A stretch of 62,258 nt of DNA from Pseudomonadota bacterium (GTDB lineage Bacteria; Pseudomonadota; Alphaproteobacteria; Rhizobiales; Xanthobacteraceae): contig JAEWIX010000076.1 of the NCBI GenBank assembly GCA_023386885.1, positions 1 through 62,258 of the forward strand, given 5' to 3'. This document shows, piece after piece, positions 17,246 through 25,362 of the stretch. The notes beneath the pieces were generated by a model. The model was not told the DNA's origin. It was given only the letters and a program-made list of their open reading frames with translations, and did no database searches. Every line of letters starts with the position of its first letter. Within the stretch, counting starts at the first letter, position 1. Made by a program: the position numbers and the translations under genes.

Positions 17246-17841
17246 CCAGCCGACCGGCGATCGATGAGAATGTCGCGACGTTTGATCGGCGAGGGTTTCG
17301 CAATGCGCTGGCGAGTTTCCCCACCGGCGTCACGGTGATCTCGACGCGGGGTGAACAGGGGGAACTGGTCGGCCTGACCGCGAACTCCTTTACGTCGGTG
17401 TCGCTGGAGCCGCCGTTGGTGCAGTTCAGCCTTGTCCGGCGTTCGCCCAGCTTGTTGGCGTTTCAGCGGTCTGGCGTGTTTGCCGTCAGTGTCCTGACGA
17501 TCGATCAGGCGACCTTGTCCAACAAGTTCGCGACACCGGCCGAAGACAAGTGGCGCGGCGTCGATTACGTCATTGGCGAAGCATCAGGTTGTCCAGTGAT
17601 TGCCGGAGCGCTCGCGGCATTCGAATGCAAAACCCACGCGTTCCATGACGGGGGCGACCACATCATCATTGTCGGTTACGTGTTGCGGTTCGAGAGGTTG
17701 GCGGTGGGGGAGCCATTGTTGTTCTATCGTGGGTCCTACCGCGTTATGACACCCGACAATGAGTTTCCCGATTATGCCACGCGGAATGGACCACGAATCG
17801 TGCCGCCGTTGAATGGCTTCGATCCATGGACGGCCGGCTGA
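17242..17841 (+). CDS. HpaC-type flavin reductase
   Basis: A 199-residue protein of the flavin reductase domain family (HpaC/DIM6). It has FRNALASFPTGVTVISTRG (about 18-36), LVGLTANSFTSVSLEPPLVQFSL with the conserved N-S-F-SVSLEPPL core, and LFYRGSYRVM near the C-terminus. It supplies reduced flavin from NAD(P)H to the HpaB-type oxygenase three genes upstream. The ATG at 17242 overlaps the stop of the dehydrogenase-like gene (ATGA). A longer in-frame GTG reading lies inside the previous gene and is rejected. Confidence 0.87.
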   Translation: MTSRPAIDENVATFDRRGFRNALASFPTGVTVISTRGEQGELVGLTANSFTSVSLEPPLVQFSLVRRSPSLLAFQRSGVFAVSVLTIDQATLSNKFATPAEDKWRGVDYVIGEASGCPVIAGALAAFECKTHAFHDGGDHIIIVGYVLRFERLAVGEPLLFYRGSYRVMTPDNEFPDYATRNGPRIVPPLNGFDPWTAG

Positions 17842-17851
17842 CGAGGGATCG

Positions 17852-18727
17852 ATGGACAAGATCAAGCCAACGACGTCGGGTTCGTCGAGCGACGCTATCG
17901 ACAACGATGACGCCTCCGAGAAGGGCGGGCCGCTGATCCAGTCGGTTGCGGCCGCGACGGAAATTCTCGAAGCGCTCGCGGCCGCAGGTCAGCCGGTGCG
18001 GCTCACCGCGCTCGCCAATCAACTCGGTGAGACCAAGGCCAAGATCCATCGGCATCTGTCCACATTGAAGGCGCTCGGCTTCGTCGATCAGGACAGTCAG
18101 ACCGAGTGCTACCGGCTTGGGCCGAAGCTGGTCCATCTCGGACAGGCGGCGACCGATCAGTTCGACCTGCGGCGGTTGGCTGAACCTTACATGGTGCGGT
18201 TGCGCGACCTGACGCACCAGACGGTCGTGCTCTCGATGCCTGCCAATGGTGATGCCATTGTCAATGCGGTGGTCGAAAGCCCGAACATGGTGACGATCTC
18301 GGTGCGGCTCGGCTATCGTCTTCCGGCACATACCTCCGCGCAAGGGCGGGTGACCCTGGCGTTTTCTCCGATGGCAGTCCAGCAGCGCGTGCTTGCGCGC
18401 AAGCTGAGTGCTCTTACGCAGCGAACCATCATCGATCCATTGGCGTTACGGAGCCGCTTGGAGAAAATCCGGCAACAGTTCTATGAAGCGGCAATGGACG
18501 AAACGTTACTCGGAATTTCGGCGGTTGCCGCCCCGGTGATGAATTTCGATCATGAGTTGGTCGGTGCCATCGCCATTGTCGGCACCACGCAATACGTTCA
18601 CGATCCAGTAGAGCCTGAGCAGTTGAAGTTGTTGCTCGCTTGCGCCAAGGCGATGTCACTGAAACTGAATTCAAGCGCATTCGAGGGGCTGGGCGTGCCG
18701 ACCCTCAAGGAATTCATTTTCGATTGA
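17852..18727 (+). CDS. IclR-family transcriptional regulator
   Basis: A 291-residue regulator with an N-terminal winged helix (SVAAATEILEALAAAGQPVRLTALANQL, then TKAKIHRHLSTLKALGFVDQD as recognition helix and wing, about residues 28-85). A C-terminal IclR effector domain (about 105-275) includes YRLPAHTSAQGRVTLAF and GISAVAAPVMNFDHELVGAIAIVG. The ATG at 17852 has GAGGGA upstream; a 13-residue longer reading overlaps the flavin reductase end. Encoded within the catabolic operon, it probably controls both this operon and the divergent hyuAB unit through the boxes at 13252-13389. IclR proteins usually bind a pathway aromatic or product. Confidence 0.9.
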   Translation: MDKIKPTTSGSSSDAIDNDDASEKGGPLIQSVAAATEILEALAAAGQPVRLTALANQLGETKAKIHRHLSTLKALGFVDQDSQTECYRLGPKLVHLGQAATDQFDLRRLAEPYMVRLRDLTHQTVVLSMPANGDAIVNAVVESPNMVTISVRLGYRLPAHTSAQGRVTLAFSPMAVQQRVLARKLSALTQRTIIDPLALRSRLEKIRQQFYEAAMDETLLGISAVAAPVMNFDHELVGAIAIVGTTQYVHDPVEPEQLKLLLACAKAMSLKLNSSAFEGLGVPTLKEFIFD

Positions 18728-18780
18728 AAGTAGCGGCAGTCGTGATGCGATCTGCCGTCGAAGCTAGAGGTACATTCGGC

Positions 18781-19116
18781 ATGGATCTGCACAAGATCGA
18801 TTGGGAATCTCTCCCGTGGACGCCGGTGCGCGAAGGGGTCGATCGCAAGGCATTTTCCGGCAGCGCTGCGACGCTTGCTTTGCACCGGCTGATGCCCGGA
18901 CACGAGCCGAAGCCGCATAGTCATACTTACGAGCAGATCGTCTACATTCTTGCCGGACATATCCGCTTTCATGTCGGTGACGAGGTGCAGGATCTTGGGC
19001 CGGGCGGGCTTCTGGTGATCCCGTCGAATGTCGAACACTGGGGCGAAGTGATCGGTGACGAACCGGTGTTGAATCTCGATGTGTTCACGCCGAAGCGGCC
19101 GGAATACGCAGCTTAA
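18781..19116 (+). CDS. Single-domain cupin protein
   Basis: A 112-residue cupin. Motif 1 is GHEPKPHSHTYEQIVYILAGH, cited in part as PHSHTYEQ (metal-ligand His, His and Glu/Gln, about 42-49). Motif 2 is the later GGLLVIPSNVEHWGE with the fourth His. The ATG at 18781 follows AGAGG and gives the typical MDLHKIDWESLPW start; upstream in-frame starts (GTG 18742, ATG 18745) are possible. It is the last gene of the rightward catabolic operon, 53 bases after iclR. Small cupins in such operons may be isomerases, hydrolases or metal-dependent auxiliary proteins; no reaction can be assigned. Confidence 0.75.
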   Translation: MDLHKIDWESLPWTPVREGVDRKAFSGSAATLALHRLMPGHEPKPHSHTYEQIVYILAGHIRFHVGDEVQDLGPGGLLVIPSNVEHWGEVIGDEPVLNLDVFTPKRPEYAA

Positions 19117-19130
19117 AGGTTTCGGCCTCA

Positions 19131-19802
19131 TTACGCCGAGAGCTTGTGGACGTCGATGGTGCGCGAGGCCGCCTGTACAGTGATCTCATAATGATCGGTC
19201 TGCAGGACATCGACGATGTTGCGCGACCGGTGCGCGACGACGTTGATGCCGTTCACGCGCCGTAGGCTATCGTAGATCAATCCCGCGCCACCTGAAGCCC
19301 GCACCTGTTCGCCGAAGACCTGGGACACTGCATAGCTTTCGCTTGCATAGACATCGCGTCGCGTGACTTTCTGGCCCCGGATGTCGAGATAGTCACCCAG
19401 CAGGCTCGCGGTGTAGGCGCGGTAGCGTCGTTGCATGGTGGCGACGCCGCGTGCGACGGCTTCGCGTCGCAGGTGGTGGCCGACTTCTGCGGCTGCCGTG
19501 CGAATATCGCTGGCGGCATACCAGGCGCCGAGATCGGGTCCGTTGAATCGCATACCGCCGGGCGCGACATGGAGAAATGCCGCCATGACGATGCTGGCGT
19601 TCGGTGAGCCGTAGACCCATTCGCTTTGTGGCAGCCGGTTGATCCGCTCCACCACCAGGCGATCGTTGGTCCAGCCAACAAGGTCCATGACCGCGGGAAG
19701 GTCGGCCGCGGTTGCAACTGTGTCGAATAGCCCGATGGGTGGAAACTGCGACGGGATCAGACGATGAGCCGGCCGTGGGGCGGCGGCGTAGTTGTCGGTC
19801 AC
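19131..19802 (-). CDS. RES-domain toxin (NAD+-degrading type)
   Basis: A 223-residue RES-domain protein. The family's Arg-Glu-Ser theme is visible: a polar, Arg/Tyr-containing N-terminal half, YASESYAVSQVFGEQVRASG in the C-terminal half (Glu and Ser), and GLIYDSLRR close behind. Characterised RES toxins consume NAD+ in the cell and are held inactive by an Xre/MbcA/ParS antitoxin. The start overlaps the stop of the antitoxin gene by four bases (19799-19802), the usual coupling. It ends 14 bases from the converging cupin gene, with no obvious terminator between them. Confidence 0.83.
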   Translation of the reverse strand: MTDNYAAAPRPAHRLIPSQFPPIGLFDTVATAADLPAVMDLVGWTNDRLVVERINRLPQSEWVYGSPNASIVMAAFLHVAPGGMRFNGPDLGAWYAASDIRTAAAEVGHHLRREAVARGVATMQRRYRAYTASLLGDYLDIRGQKVTRRDVYASESYAVSQVFGEQVRASGGAGLIYDSLRRVNGINVVAHRSRNIVDVLQTDHYEITVQAASRTIDVHKLSA

Positions 19803-20326
19803 CGGAATACGATCTCCGACTCGTCATAGGGCGTGAATGCCTCGTCGATCGCGTTCGGCTGCATGTAAAGGCCGCCGCGCGCGCCGTCGAGAAAGCGCCG
19901 CACGGTGAGCAGGCCGTCTTGCGTGCCGCAAGTTGCGAAAGCGAGGGGCGGCCGCCCGCCGAACACCGTGGCGTGGTGCGGTGTTCGCAGCCAGTCGATG
20001 CCGAGCCGCTCCTCCGTGAAAAGAATGCCGAGCGCTTGATGGATGCCGAACAGCATCGAAATCCGCATCAGCACGTCGACATCGAGAGTGAACGCGCCAT
20101 GCTCGCGCGCCTGCTTGCACCAGTTGTGATAGGTCGACCGCGACGGATAGCCGAGTATCAGCCGACGCTGCTCCTCGGTCAGTCCCCATAGGTCTGCGAT
20201 GGCCAGGAACGTTCGTAGCGCCGGTGCGCTCAGCCGACGTCGATTTTCTGGCGCAAATCGTGAGACGTCGACCTGATGGGGTCCTTCGACGATCCGGGTC
20301 GGATATGGCGCACGCTCAGACTGCAT
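19799..20326 (-). CDS. Xre/MbcA/ParS-type antitoxin
   Basis: A 175-residue antitoxin for the RES toxin. The N-terminal Xre-like helical part includes LSAPALRTFLAIADLWGLTEEQRRLILGYPSRSTYHNW (about 32-70). The C-terminal MbcA/ParS toxin-binding part includes LDVDVLMRISMLFGIHQAL and a conserved end with GGLYMQPNAIDEAF. The ATG at 20326 is chosen because AGAAGGAA sits six bases upstream; a 14-residue longer in-frame start would place the coding region across the promoter/operator. It probably represses its own promoter through the palindrome at 20353-20366. Confidence 0.85.
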   Translation of the reverse strand: MQSERAPYPTRIVEGPHQVDVSRFAPENRRRLSAPALRTFLAIADLWGLTEEQRRLILGYPSRSTYHNWCKQAREHGAFTLDVDVLMRISMLFGIHQALGILFTEERLGIDWLRTPHHATVFGGRPPLAFATCGTQDGLLTVRRFLDGARGGLYMQPNAIDEAFTPYDESEIVFR

Positions 20327-20346
20327 CACTATTCCTTCTGAATATA

Positions 20347-20375
20347 GATATAGTCCATATATGGACATTCTTCAA
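20347..20375 (-). promoter_or_regulatory. Toxin-antitoxin promoter with operator palindrome in the spacer
   Basis: Reading leftward, TTGAAG (20370-20375) and TATATC (20347-20352) are 17 bases apart. The spacer contains GTCCATATATGGAC (20353-20366), an exact 14-bp palindrome. Transcription would begin about 20340, just before the antitoxin ribosome-binding site. A repressor bound here would cover both promoter elements, which is the expected design for autoregulation by the Xre antitoxin or the toxin-antitoxin complex. Confidence 0.75.
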
Positions 20376-20430
20376 GCGCTGTTTGTGCCGGACTTGAAAA
20401 TGCCTTGAGGTCAGGCCTATCTGGTGCGGG

Positions 20431-20799
20431 ATGACCTACGCAGACACCATGACGGGACTGACGTGGAGCAGAAGGCTTTGCCGTCTGCCGCTGGTTCTGC
20501 TGCTGGGTGTCGGTATGCTGTTCTCGCTGATGCATTGCGCCGGGTGTGATCATGCTTTCGCGAGCGGCGGAGAAGCAACGATCGCGGCAGCCGCCGATGC
20601 TCCTCATGGTACGACCCCAGAAAAATCCCCATCGTCGCCAGTTTGCCATAGCGGTCATTGCCTTTCCCACGTGACCGCGGCGTCTGGGGCGCTCATGGCT
20701 CAGATTGTGGAGGCTATCCCCAGCGCTCCCCAATATGGCAAAGCCCAGGTGCTGACCTCGCTGGCAGGTCTCGCATTATTCAAACCCCCTCGCGTCTGA
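20431..20799 (+). CDS. Small exported Cys/His-containing protein before metal efflux genes
   Basis: A 122-residue protein with an N-terminal hydrophobic segment (about 18-34, LPLVLLLGVGMLFSLMH) that is a signal peptide or anchor. It then has CAGCDHAF (about 37-44) and, after an Ala-rich linker, CHSGHCLSH (about 72-80). These Cys/His clusters suggest metal binding in the periplasm. No known family was recognised. It precedes the CzcB-type adaptor by 121 bases on the same strand and could be a metal-binding accessory like other small proteins at czc loci. The function is inferred from context only. Confidence 0.6.
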   Translation: MTYADTMTGLTWSRRLCRLPLVLLLGVGMLFSLMHCAGCDHAFASGGEATIAAAADAPHGTTPEKSPSSPVCHSGHCLSHVTAASGALMAQIVEAIPSAPQYGKAQVLTSLAGLALFKPPRV

Positions 20800-20803
20800 T
20801 CGT

Positions 20804-20911
20804 CATGCGGCCCTTTGCGCCGCATGCATATTCCGCTGCCACTTAGTGCCGCGCGACGGTTGTCACGCGCGTTTCAGTGGCGTGACGAACTGACGGGCAA
20901 ACGACGCCCGT
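20804..20911 (+). promoter_or_regulatory. Leader with three successive short hairpins
   Basis: The gap between the small exported protein and the adaptor gene holds three exact inverted repeats: CATGCGGC/GCCGCATG (20804-20826), GTCACGC/GCGTGAC (20862-20886) and ACGGGC/GCCCGT (20893-20911). The last ends nine bases before the adaptor ATG. None is followed by a T-run. They may tune translation or mRNA stability of the efflux genes. Confidence 0.45.
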
Positions 20912-20920
20912 TCCGGAATC

Positions 20921-22081
20921 ATGACAATGATCAGATTGAAGCTACTGGCGGCCGCGTTGTGGCTTGCCGCTCTTCCTGTGACCATAGCAACGGCGGACGA
21001 GCCATCTGACGACCATACGCAAGAGATCAAGCTGAGCGATCGTCAGATCGAAGCGGGCCGTTTCGCGGTTGCTCCGGCTGCCGGTGGCATGATCGGCAAG
21101 CACATCACCGTGCCGGGCTCCATTATCCCGAGTGGAGATCGGACTGCGCGCGTCGCGGTGCGGTTGCTGGGAACGGTCGCGGAACTGCGCAAGCGCGTCG
21201 GTGACTCTGTCGAGGCAGGCGAGGTGATCGCTGTGATCGAAAGTCGCGAGGTGGCCGACGCGAAAAGCGATTACCTCGGCGCACGATTACTGTTCGAGTT
21301 GCAGCAGAAGCTGTTCAATCGTTCCAAAACCTTGTTCGAAGGAAAGATCGTCAGCGAGAACGAGTATCTGCGCGCAGAGGTCACTTATGAGGATGCGCGT
21401 GTCAAGTTCGAAGCCGCACGGCAAAAGCTGTTCGCACTGGGATTGACAGCCGAACAGATTGAGGCGCTGCCGCGTCAACCCGGCGAAATGCTGCGCCAGC
21501 AGGAGTTGCGCGCGCCGATTGCAGGCCGTATCGCGGAGCGTCGTGTCGATGTCGGAGCGCTGGTTGGTCGCGAAGGCCAGGAAAGCGAACTGTTCGTCAT
21601 TGTCGATCATCGCGTGGTTTGGGGCGATCTCGCGGTCCTGCCATCCGATCTTTCAAAAATCAGCGTCGGACAACAAGTCACTATAACCGCCGAAACCCAC
21701 GGCGATTCGTCGCCAGCCACAGTGATTTCCATCAGTCCGTTACTCGAAAAGGACACGCGCGCCGCCCGCGTCGTGGTGTCAATCGATAATCCCGAAGGGA
21801 AACGGCGTCCTGGAGGTTTCATCACGGCACAGATCCCGTTCGAGCAGTCGGAAGCACCCGTCGTCATTCCTGCATCCGCGATTCAGACCCTGGAGGGTGA
21901 GCCGTCGGTTTTCGTTCGGACGCCAGAGGGATTCGCGGCACGGTCGGTGTCGCCAGGACGGCGTGATGGTGCGCGCGTGGAAATTACGGCGGGTCTTACC
22001 GCGGGTGAGCGTATCGCTACCGCGAATACCTTCGTTCTTAAGGCCGACCTCGGCAAGTCCGCGGTCGAGCACCAGCACTGA
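20921..22081 (+). CDS. RND efflux periplasmic adaptor (CzcB-like membrane fusion protein)
   Basis: A 386-residue membrane fusion protein. It has a signal peptide (about 1-25), a barrel-sandwich/lipoyl half VAVRLLGTVAELRKRVGDSVEAGEVIAVIESREVADAKSDY (about 88-128), an alpha-helical hairpin (about 130-185) and a returning lipoyl half LRAPIAGRIAERRVDVGALV. The later beta-barrel part includes VIPASAIQTLEGEPSVFV. It links the inner-membrane pump at 22091-25264 to an outer-membrane channel. The pump gene begins nine bases after its stop. An in-frame ATG two codons downstream is an alternative start. Confidence 0.9.
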   Translation: MTMIRLKLLAAALWLAALPVTIATADEPSDDHTQEIKLSDRQIEAGRFAVAPAAGGMIGKHITVPGSIIPSGDRTARVAVRLLGTVAELRKRVGDSVEAGEVIAVIESREVADAKSDYLGARLLFELQQKLFNRSKTLFEGKIVSENEYLRAEVTYEDARVKFEAARQKLFALGLTAEQIEALPRQPGEMLRQQELRAPIAGRIAERRVDVGALVGREGQESELFVIVDHRVVWGDLAVLPSDLSKISVGQQVTITAETHGDSSPATVISISPLLEKDTRAARVVVSIDNPEGKRRPGGFITAQIPFEQSEAPVVIPASAIQTLEGEPSVFVRTPEGFAARSVSPGRRDGARVEITAGLTAGERIATANTFVLKADLGKSAVEHQH

Positions 22082-22090
22082 GGCGCGATC

Positions 22091-25000
22091 ATGATCGATT
22101 CTCTCGTCGCGCTCTCCATCCGGTATCGGTGGGTTGTCGTCGTTCTCACGCTCATCGCGATTGCGGTTGGTGGGTGGTCGCTTTTGCGGCTACCGATCGA
22201 TGCCGTGCCGGACATCACCAACAGACAAGTGCAGGTCAATACCACGGCATTTGCGTTGTCGCCGGTGGAAATCGAAAAGCAGGTGACTGTGCGCATCGAA
22301 ATGGCGCTCGCCGGAATTTCCGGCCTGGACCACACCCGCTCGCTCTCCCGCAACGGCTTTTCGCAAGTCACAGCGATTTTCACTGACGCCACCGATATCT
22401 ATTTCGCGCGGCAGCAGGTGATGGAGCGCCTGCTCGAATTGCGCCCTGACCTGCCGCCTGGCGTGAATCCGCAGATGGGACCGATTTCAACGGGCCTTGG
22501 TGAAGTCTATATGTGGTCGATCAACTTCTCCGAGACGAGCAAGAAGGCCGACACCTATGTCACCCCCGAAGGATGGTCGCTGAAATCTCCGATTGAGCGT
22601 GCCGCATATCTGCGAACGGTCCAGGACTGGATCGTTCGGCCCCAGATCAAAAGTGTTACCGGCGTTGCCGGGGTGGATTCGATCGGCGGCGAGGTGAAGC
22701 AGTTTCACGTGCAACCTTCGCCCGACAAGCTGATCGGATTTGGATTGTCCTTCGCCGATATTGTCAAAGCAATCGAGACAAACAATGTCAGCCGCGGCGC
22801 CAGCATCATCGAACGCAACGGCGAGGGTATCGCCGTCCGATCGGGAGGACGGTTGGAGAATATCGATGAAATCGGTGATGTCGTTGTCAGTACGCGCGGC
22901 AGTGTTCCGATACGTGTGCGCGATGTCGCCGAGCTGAAAGTCGGCGGCGAGATTCGCGCGGGCAGCGCCAGCATGAACGGCGAGGAAGTCGTAATTGGCA
23001 CCGCGCTAATGCTGGTCGGCAGCAATAGCCGCAGCGTTGCTGCGGCAGTCGACGCAAAGATCGAGCAGATCCGGGGACTGCTTCCGGATGGCATCGAGAT
23101 CACGACATTGCTCAATCGAACTGAATTGGTCGATGCCACCATCGTTACGGTCGCAATCAATCTGGGCGAGGGTGCCTTGCTGGTCATTGCCATTCTCTTT
23201 CTGATGCTCGGAAATATCCGCGCAGCACTGATCGCAGCGCTGGTCATTCCCCTCACCATGTTGTTGACCTCAGCCGGAATGTTGCGCTGGGGCATCAGCG
23301 CCAACCTGATGAGTCTCGGCGCGCTGGATTTCGGTCTGATCGTCGATGGTGCAATCATCCTCTGTGAGAATGCCATGCGGCGTCTCGCCGAACGACAGAC
23401 GGAGGCCGGGCAGACGCTTCCACTCACGGAACGTCTGAAAACGATTCAGGAAGCGGCGCGCGAAATGATTGCACCAACCGTTTATGGGCAGGCGATCATC
23501 ATTCTGGTCTATGTGCCGTTACTGTCGTTCACCGGTATTGAAGGCAAAATTTTTGAGCCGATGGCGCTGACGGTGGTTTTGGCGTTGGTCTTTGCGTTCG
23601 CGCTGTCGCTGACGTTCGTGCCGGCGATGATCGCGATCCTTCTCACCGGGCACATTCGCGAGAGCGACAACGCCGTGATCCGGTGGCTGAAGGCGATCTA
23701 TGCGCCGGCCTTGACAACCACGCTCAAGCGCCCGGTCCTAGTGATGGCGAGTACGGGATTTCTGATTGCACTGTCGGCTCTCCTCTTTCTGCGATTGGGC
23801 CAGGATTTCATTCCGCGGCTTGATGAAAGAAATCTCGCGATGCACGCTCTGCGGATTCCCAGCACGGGTCTTGCGCAATCGCAGGCCATGCAGTTGAACG
23901 TCGAGCGGGCGATTGGTACGCTGCCGCAGGTCGCGAGGGTATTTTCCAAGACGGGTACTGCCGAAGTGGCATCCGATCCGATGCCGCCGAATGCATCGGA
24001 TACATTCGTTATTCTGAAGCCGCAGGCGCAATGGCCGGATCCGAAGCTCGACAAGGCGGCGCTGTTACAGAAAATCGAAACGGTGGTCAAAGAACTGCCG
24101 GGTAATCAGTATGAATTCACTCAGCCGATCGAGATGCGTTTCAACGAACTGATTGCGGGCGTGCGGGGTGATATCGCGATCAAGCTGTTCGGAGATGATA
24201 TAGACACGTTACGACGGACAGCGGATCGGATCGCGACGCTGGCACGCGGGGTGAAAGGAGCCGCCGATGTCAAGGTCGAACAGGTATCTGGTCTTTCGGT
24301 TCTCGAGATTGATGCCGACAAGGCGGCGATCGGCCGGCGAGGCTTGACGTTGGCGGCGGTTCAGGACGTGATCGGGACAGCGATTGGTGGTCGAAATGCC
24401 GGACTGATCTTCGAGAACGATCGCAATTTTGAAATCGTCGTCAAGTTGCCCGAAGCCGTTCGCAACGATCCCGAGGCGCTGCATCGGATTCCGGTTTCGT
24501 TACCGTCGACAACGGCAATCGCTCCGACCGTTCCGCTTGGCGCGGTGGCGACATTCCGCTTTAGCGATCAGCCGAATCAAATCAGTCGCGAAAATGGAAA
24601 GCGTCGAATAGTAGTGACGGCTAATGTTCGCGATCGAGATCTTGCCTCCGTCGTTGACGACATTCGCGCGCGGATCGATGCGGATGTCAAACTACCATCG
24701 GGCTACTGGCTTGAATGGGGTGGGCAGTTCGAGAATCTGACCAAGGCGCGCGCTCGACTGATGATCGTGGTGCCGATCTGTTTTGTTGTCATTCTTCTCT
24801 TGCTGATCAGCGCTCTGGGAACGCTGCGTGACGCATTACTGGTGTTCAGCGTCGTTCCGCTCGCGCTGACCGGGGGCGTCTTTGCATTATGGCTGCGCGG
24901 CCTCCCGTTCTCGATATCGGCTGCGGTCGGCTTTATCGCACTGTCCGGAATCGCTGTGCTGAACGGGTTGGTGATGTTGACATTTATTAAACAATTGATT

Positions 25001-25264
25001 GAGCAAGGGCGCGAGCGGCGGGACGCCATTGTCACCGGAGCCATTGTTCGTTTGCGGCCGGTGGCGATGACGGCACTGGTGGCTTCGTTCGGATTTGTGC
25101 CGATGGCATTGGCGACCGGCACCGGAGCCGAGGTCCAGCGCCCCATCGCGACGGTGGTGATCGGGGGACTCGTCAGCGCGACATTGCTGACGCTTTTCGT
25201 TTTGCCGACACTTTATGCAATCTTCGGTCGGGCGCCATCGACCCAATCGAAGCCGACAGCGTGA
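22091..25264 (+). CDS. CzcA-type heavy-metal RND efflux pump
   Basis: A 1057-residue HME-RND pump, standard length. The start MIDSLVALSIRYRWVVVVLTLIA and the VPDITNRQVQV stretch are family-typical. Transmembrane helix 4 carries DFGLIVDGAIILCEN with Asp413, Asp419 and Glu426, the divalent-cation signature of the CzcA group (Zn, Co, Cd or Ni), not the CusA pattern for Cu/Ag. Two large periplasmic loops follow the first and seventh helices. It exports metal by proton antiport with the adjacent adaptor. No CzcC-type outer-membrane factor or metal-responsive regulator is present in the window, so both must be elsewhere. Confidence 0.93.
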   Translation: MIDSLVALSIRYRWVVVVLTLIAIAVGGWSLLRLPIDAVPDITNRQVQVNTTAFALSPVEIEKQVTVRIEMALAGISGLDHTRSLSRNGFSQVTAIFTDATDIYFARQQVMERLLELRPDLPPGVNPQMGPISTGLGEVYMWSINFSETSKKADTYVTPEGWSLKSPIERAAYLRTVQDWIVRPQIKSVTGVAGVDSIGGEVKQFHVQPSPDKLIGFGLSFADIVKAIETNNVSRGASIIERNGEGIAVRSGGRLENIDEIGDVVVSTRGSVPIRVRDVAELKVGGEIRAGSASMNGEEVVIGTALMLVGSNSRSVAAAVDAKIEQIRGLLPDGIEITTLLNRTELVDATIVTVAINLGEGALLVIAILFLMLGNIRAALIAALVIPLTMLLTSAGMLRWGISANLMSLGALDFGLIVDGAIILCENAMRRLAERQTEAGQTLPLTERLKTIQEAAREMIAPTVYGQAIIILVYVPLLSFTGIEGKIFEPMALTVVLALVFAFALSLTFVPAMIAILLTGHIRESDNAVIRWLKAIYAPALTTTLKRPVLVMASTGFLIALSALLFLRLGQDFIPRLDERNLAMHALRIPSTGLAQSQAMQLNVERAIGTLPQVARVFSKTGTAEVASDPMPPNASDTFVILKPQAQWPDPKLDKAALLQKIETVVKELPGNQYEFTQPIEMRFNELIAGVRGDIAIKLFGDDIDTLRRTADRIATLARGVKGAADVKVEQVSGLSVLEIDADKAAIGRRGLTLAAVQDVIGTAIGGRNAGLIFENDRNFEIVVKLPEAVRNDPEALHRIPVSLPSTTAIAPTVPLGAVATFRFSDQPNQISRENGKRRIVVTANVRDRDLASVVDDIRARIDADVKLPSGYWLEWGGQFENLTKARARLMIVVPICFVVILLLLISALGTLRDALLVFSVVPLALTGGVFALWLRGLPFSISAAVGFIALSGIAVLNGLVMLTFIKQLIEQGRERRDAIVTGAIVRLRPVAMTALVASFGFVPMALATGTGAEVQRPIATVVIGGLVSATLLTLFVLPTLYAIFGRAPSTQSKPTA

Positions 25265-25320
25265 CTTGGCGAGACGGATGCACTCGGCTGTTCAGCCGGT
25301 TGCTCGACACTCCCCGTTTA

Positions 25321-25352
25321 GGGGATCGCGGCAATGGTATGCCGCGATCCCC
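25321..25352 (-). terminator. Perfect 12-bp hairpin between czcA-like and DUF3309 genes
   Basis: GGGGATCGCGGC (25321-25332) and GCCGCGATCCCC (25341-25352) pair exactly around an 8-base loop. The element lies between two converging genes, 57 bases past the pump stop and 11 bases past the DUF3309 stop. There is no strong T-run on either side, so termination may be partial or Rho-aided. Confidence 0.6.
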
Positions 25353-25362
25353 AGAGATTCAG

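Noticed and set aside
22091..25264. Calling the pump CusA (copper/silver)
   Set aside because: Helix 4 reads DFG-D-EN as in divalent-cation pumps, not the Cus pattern.
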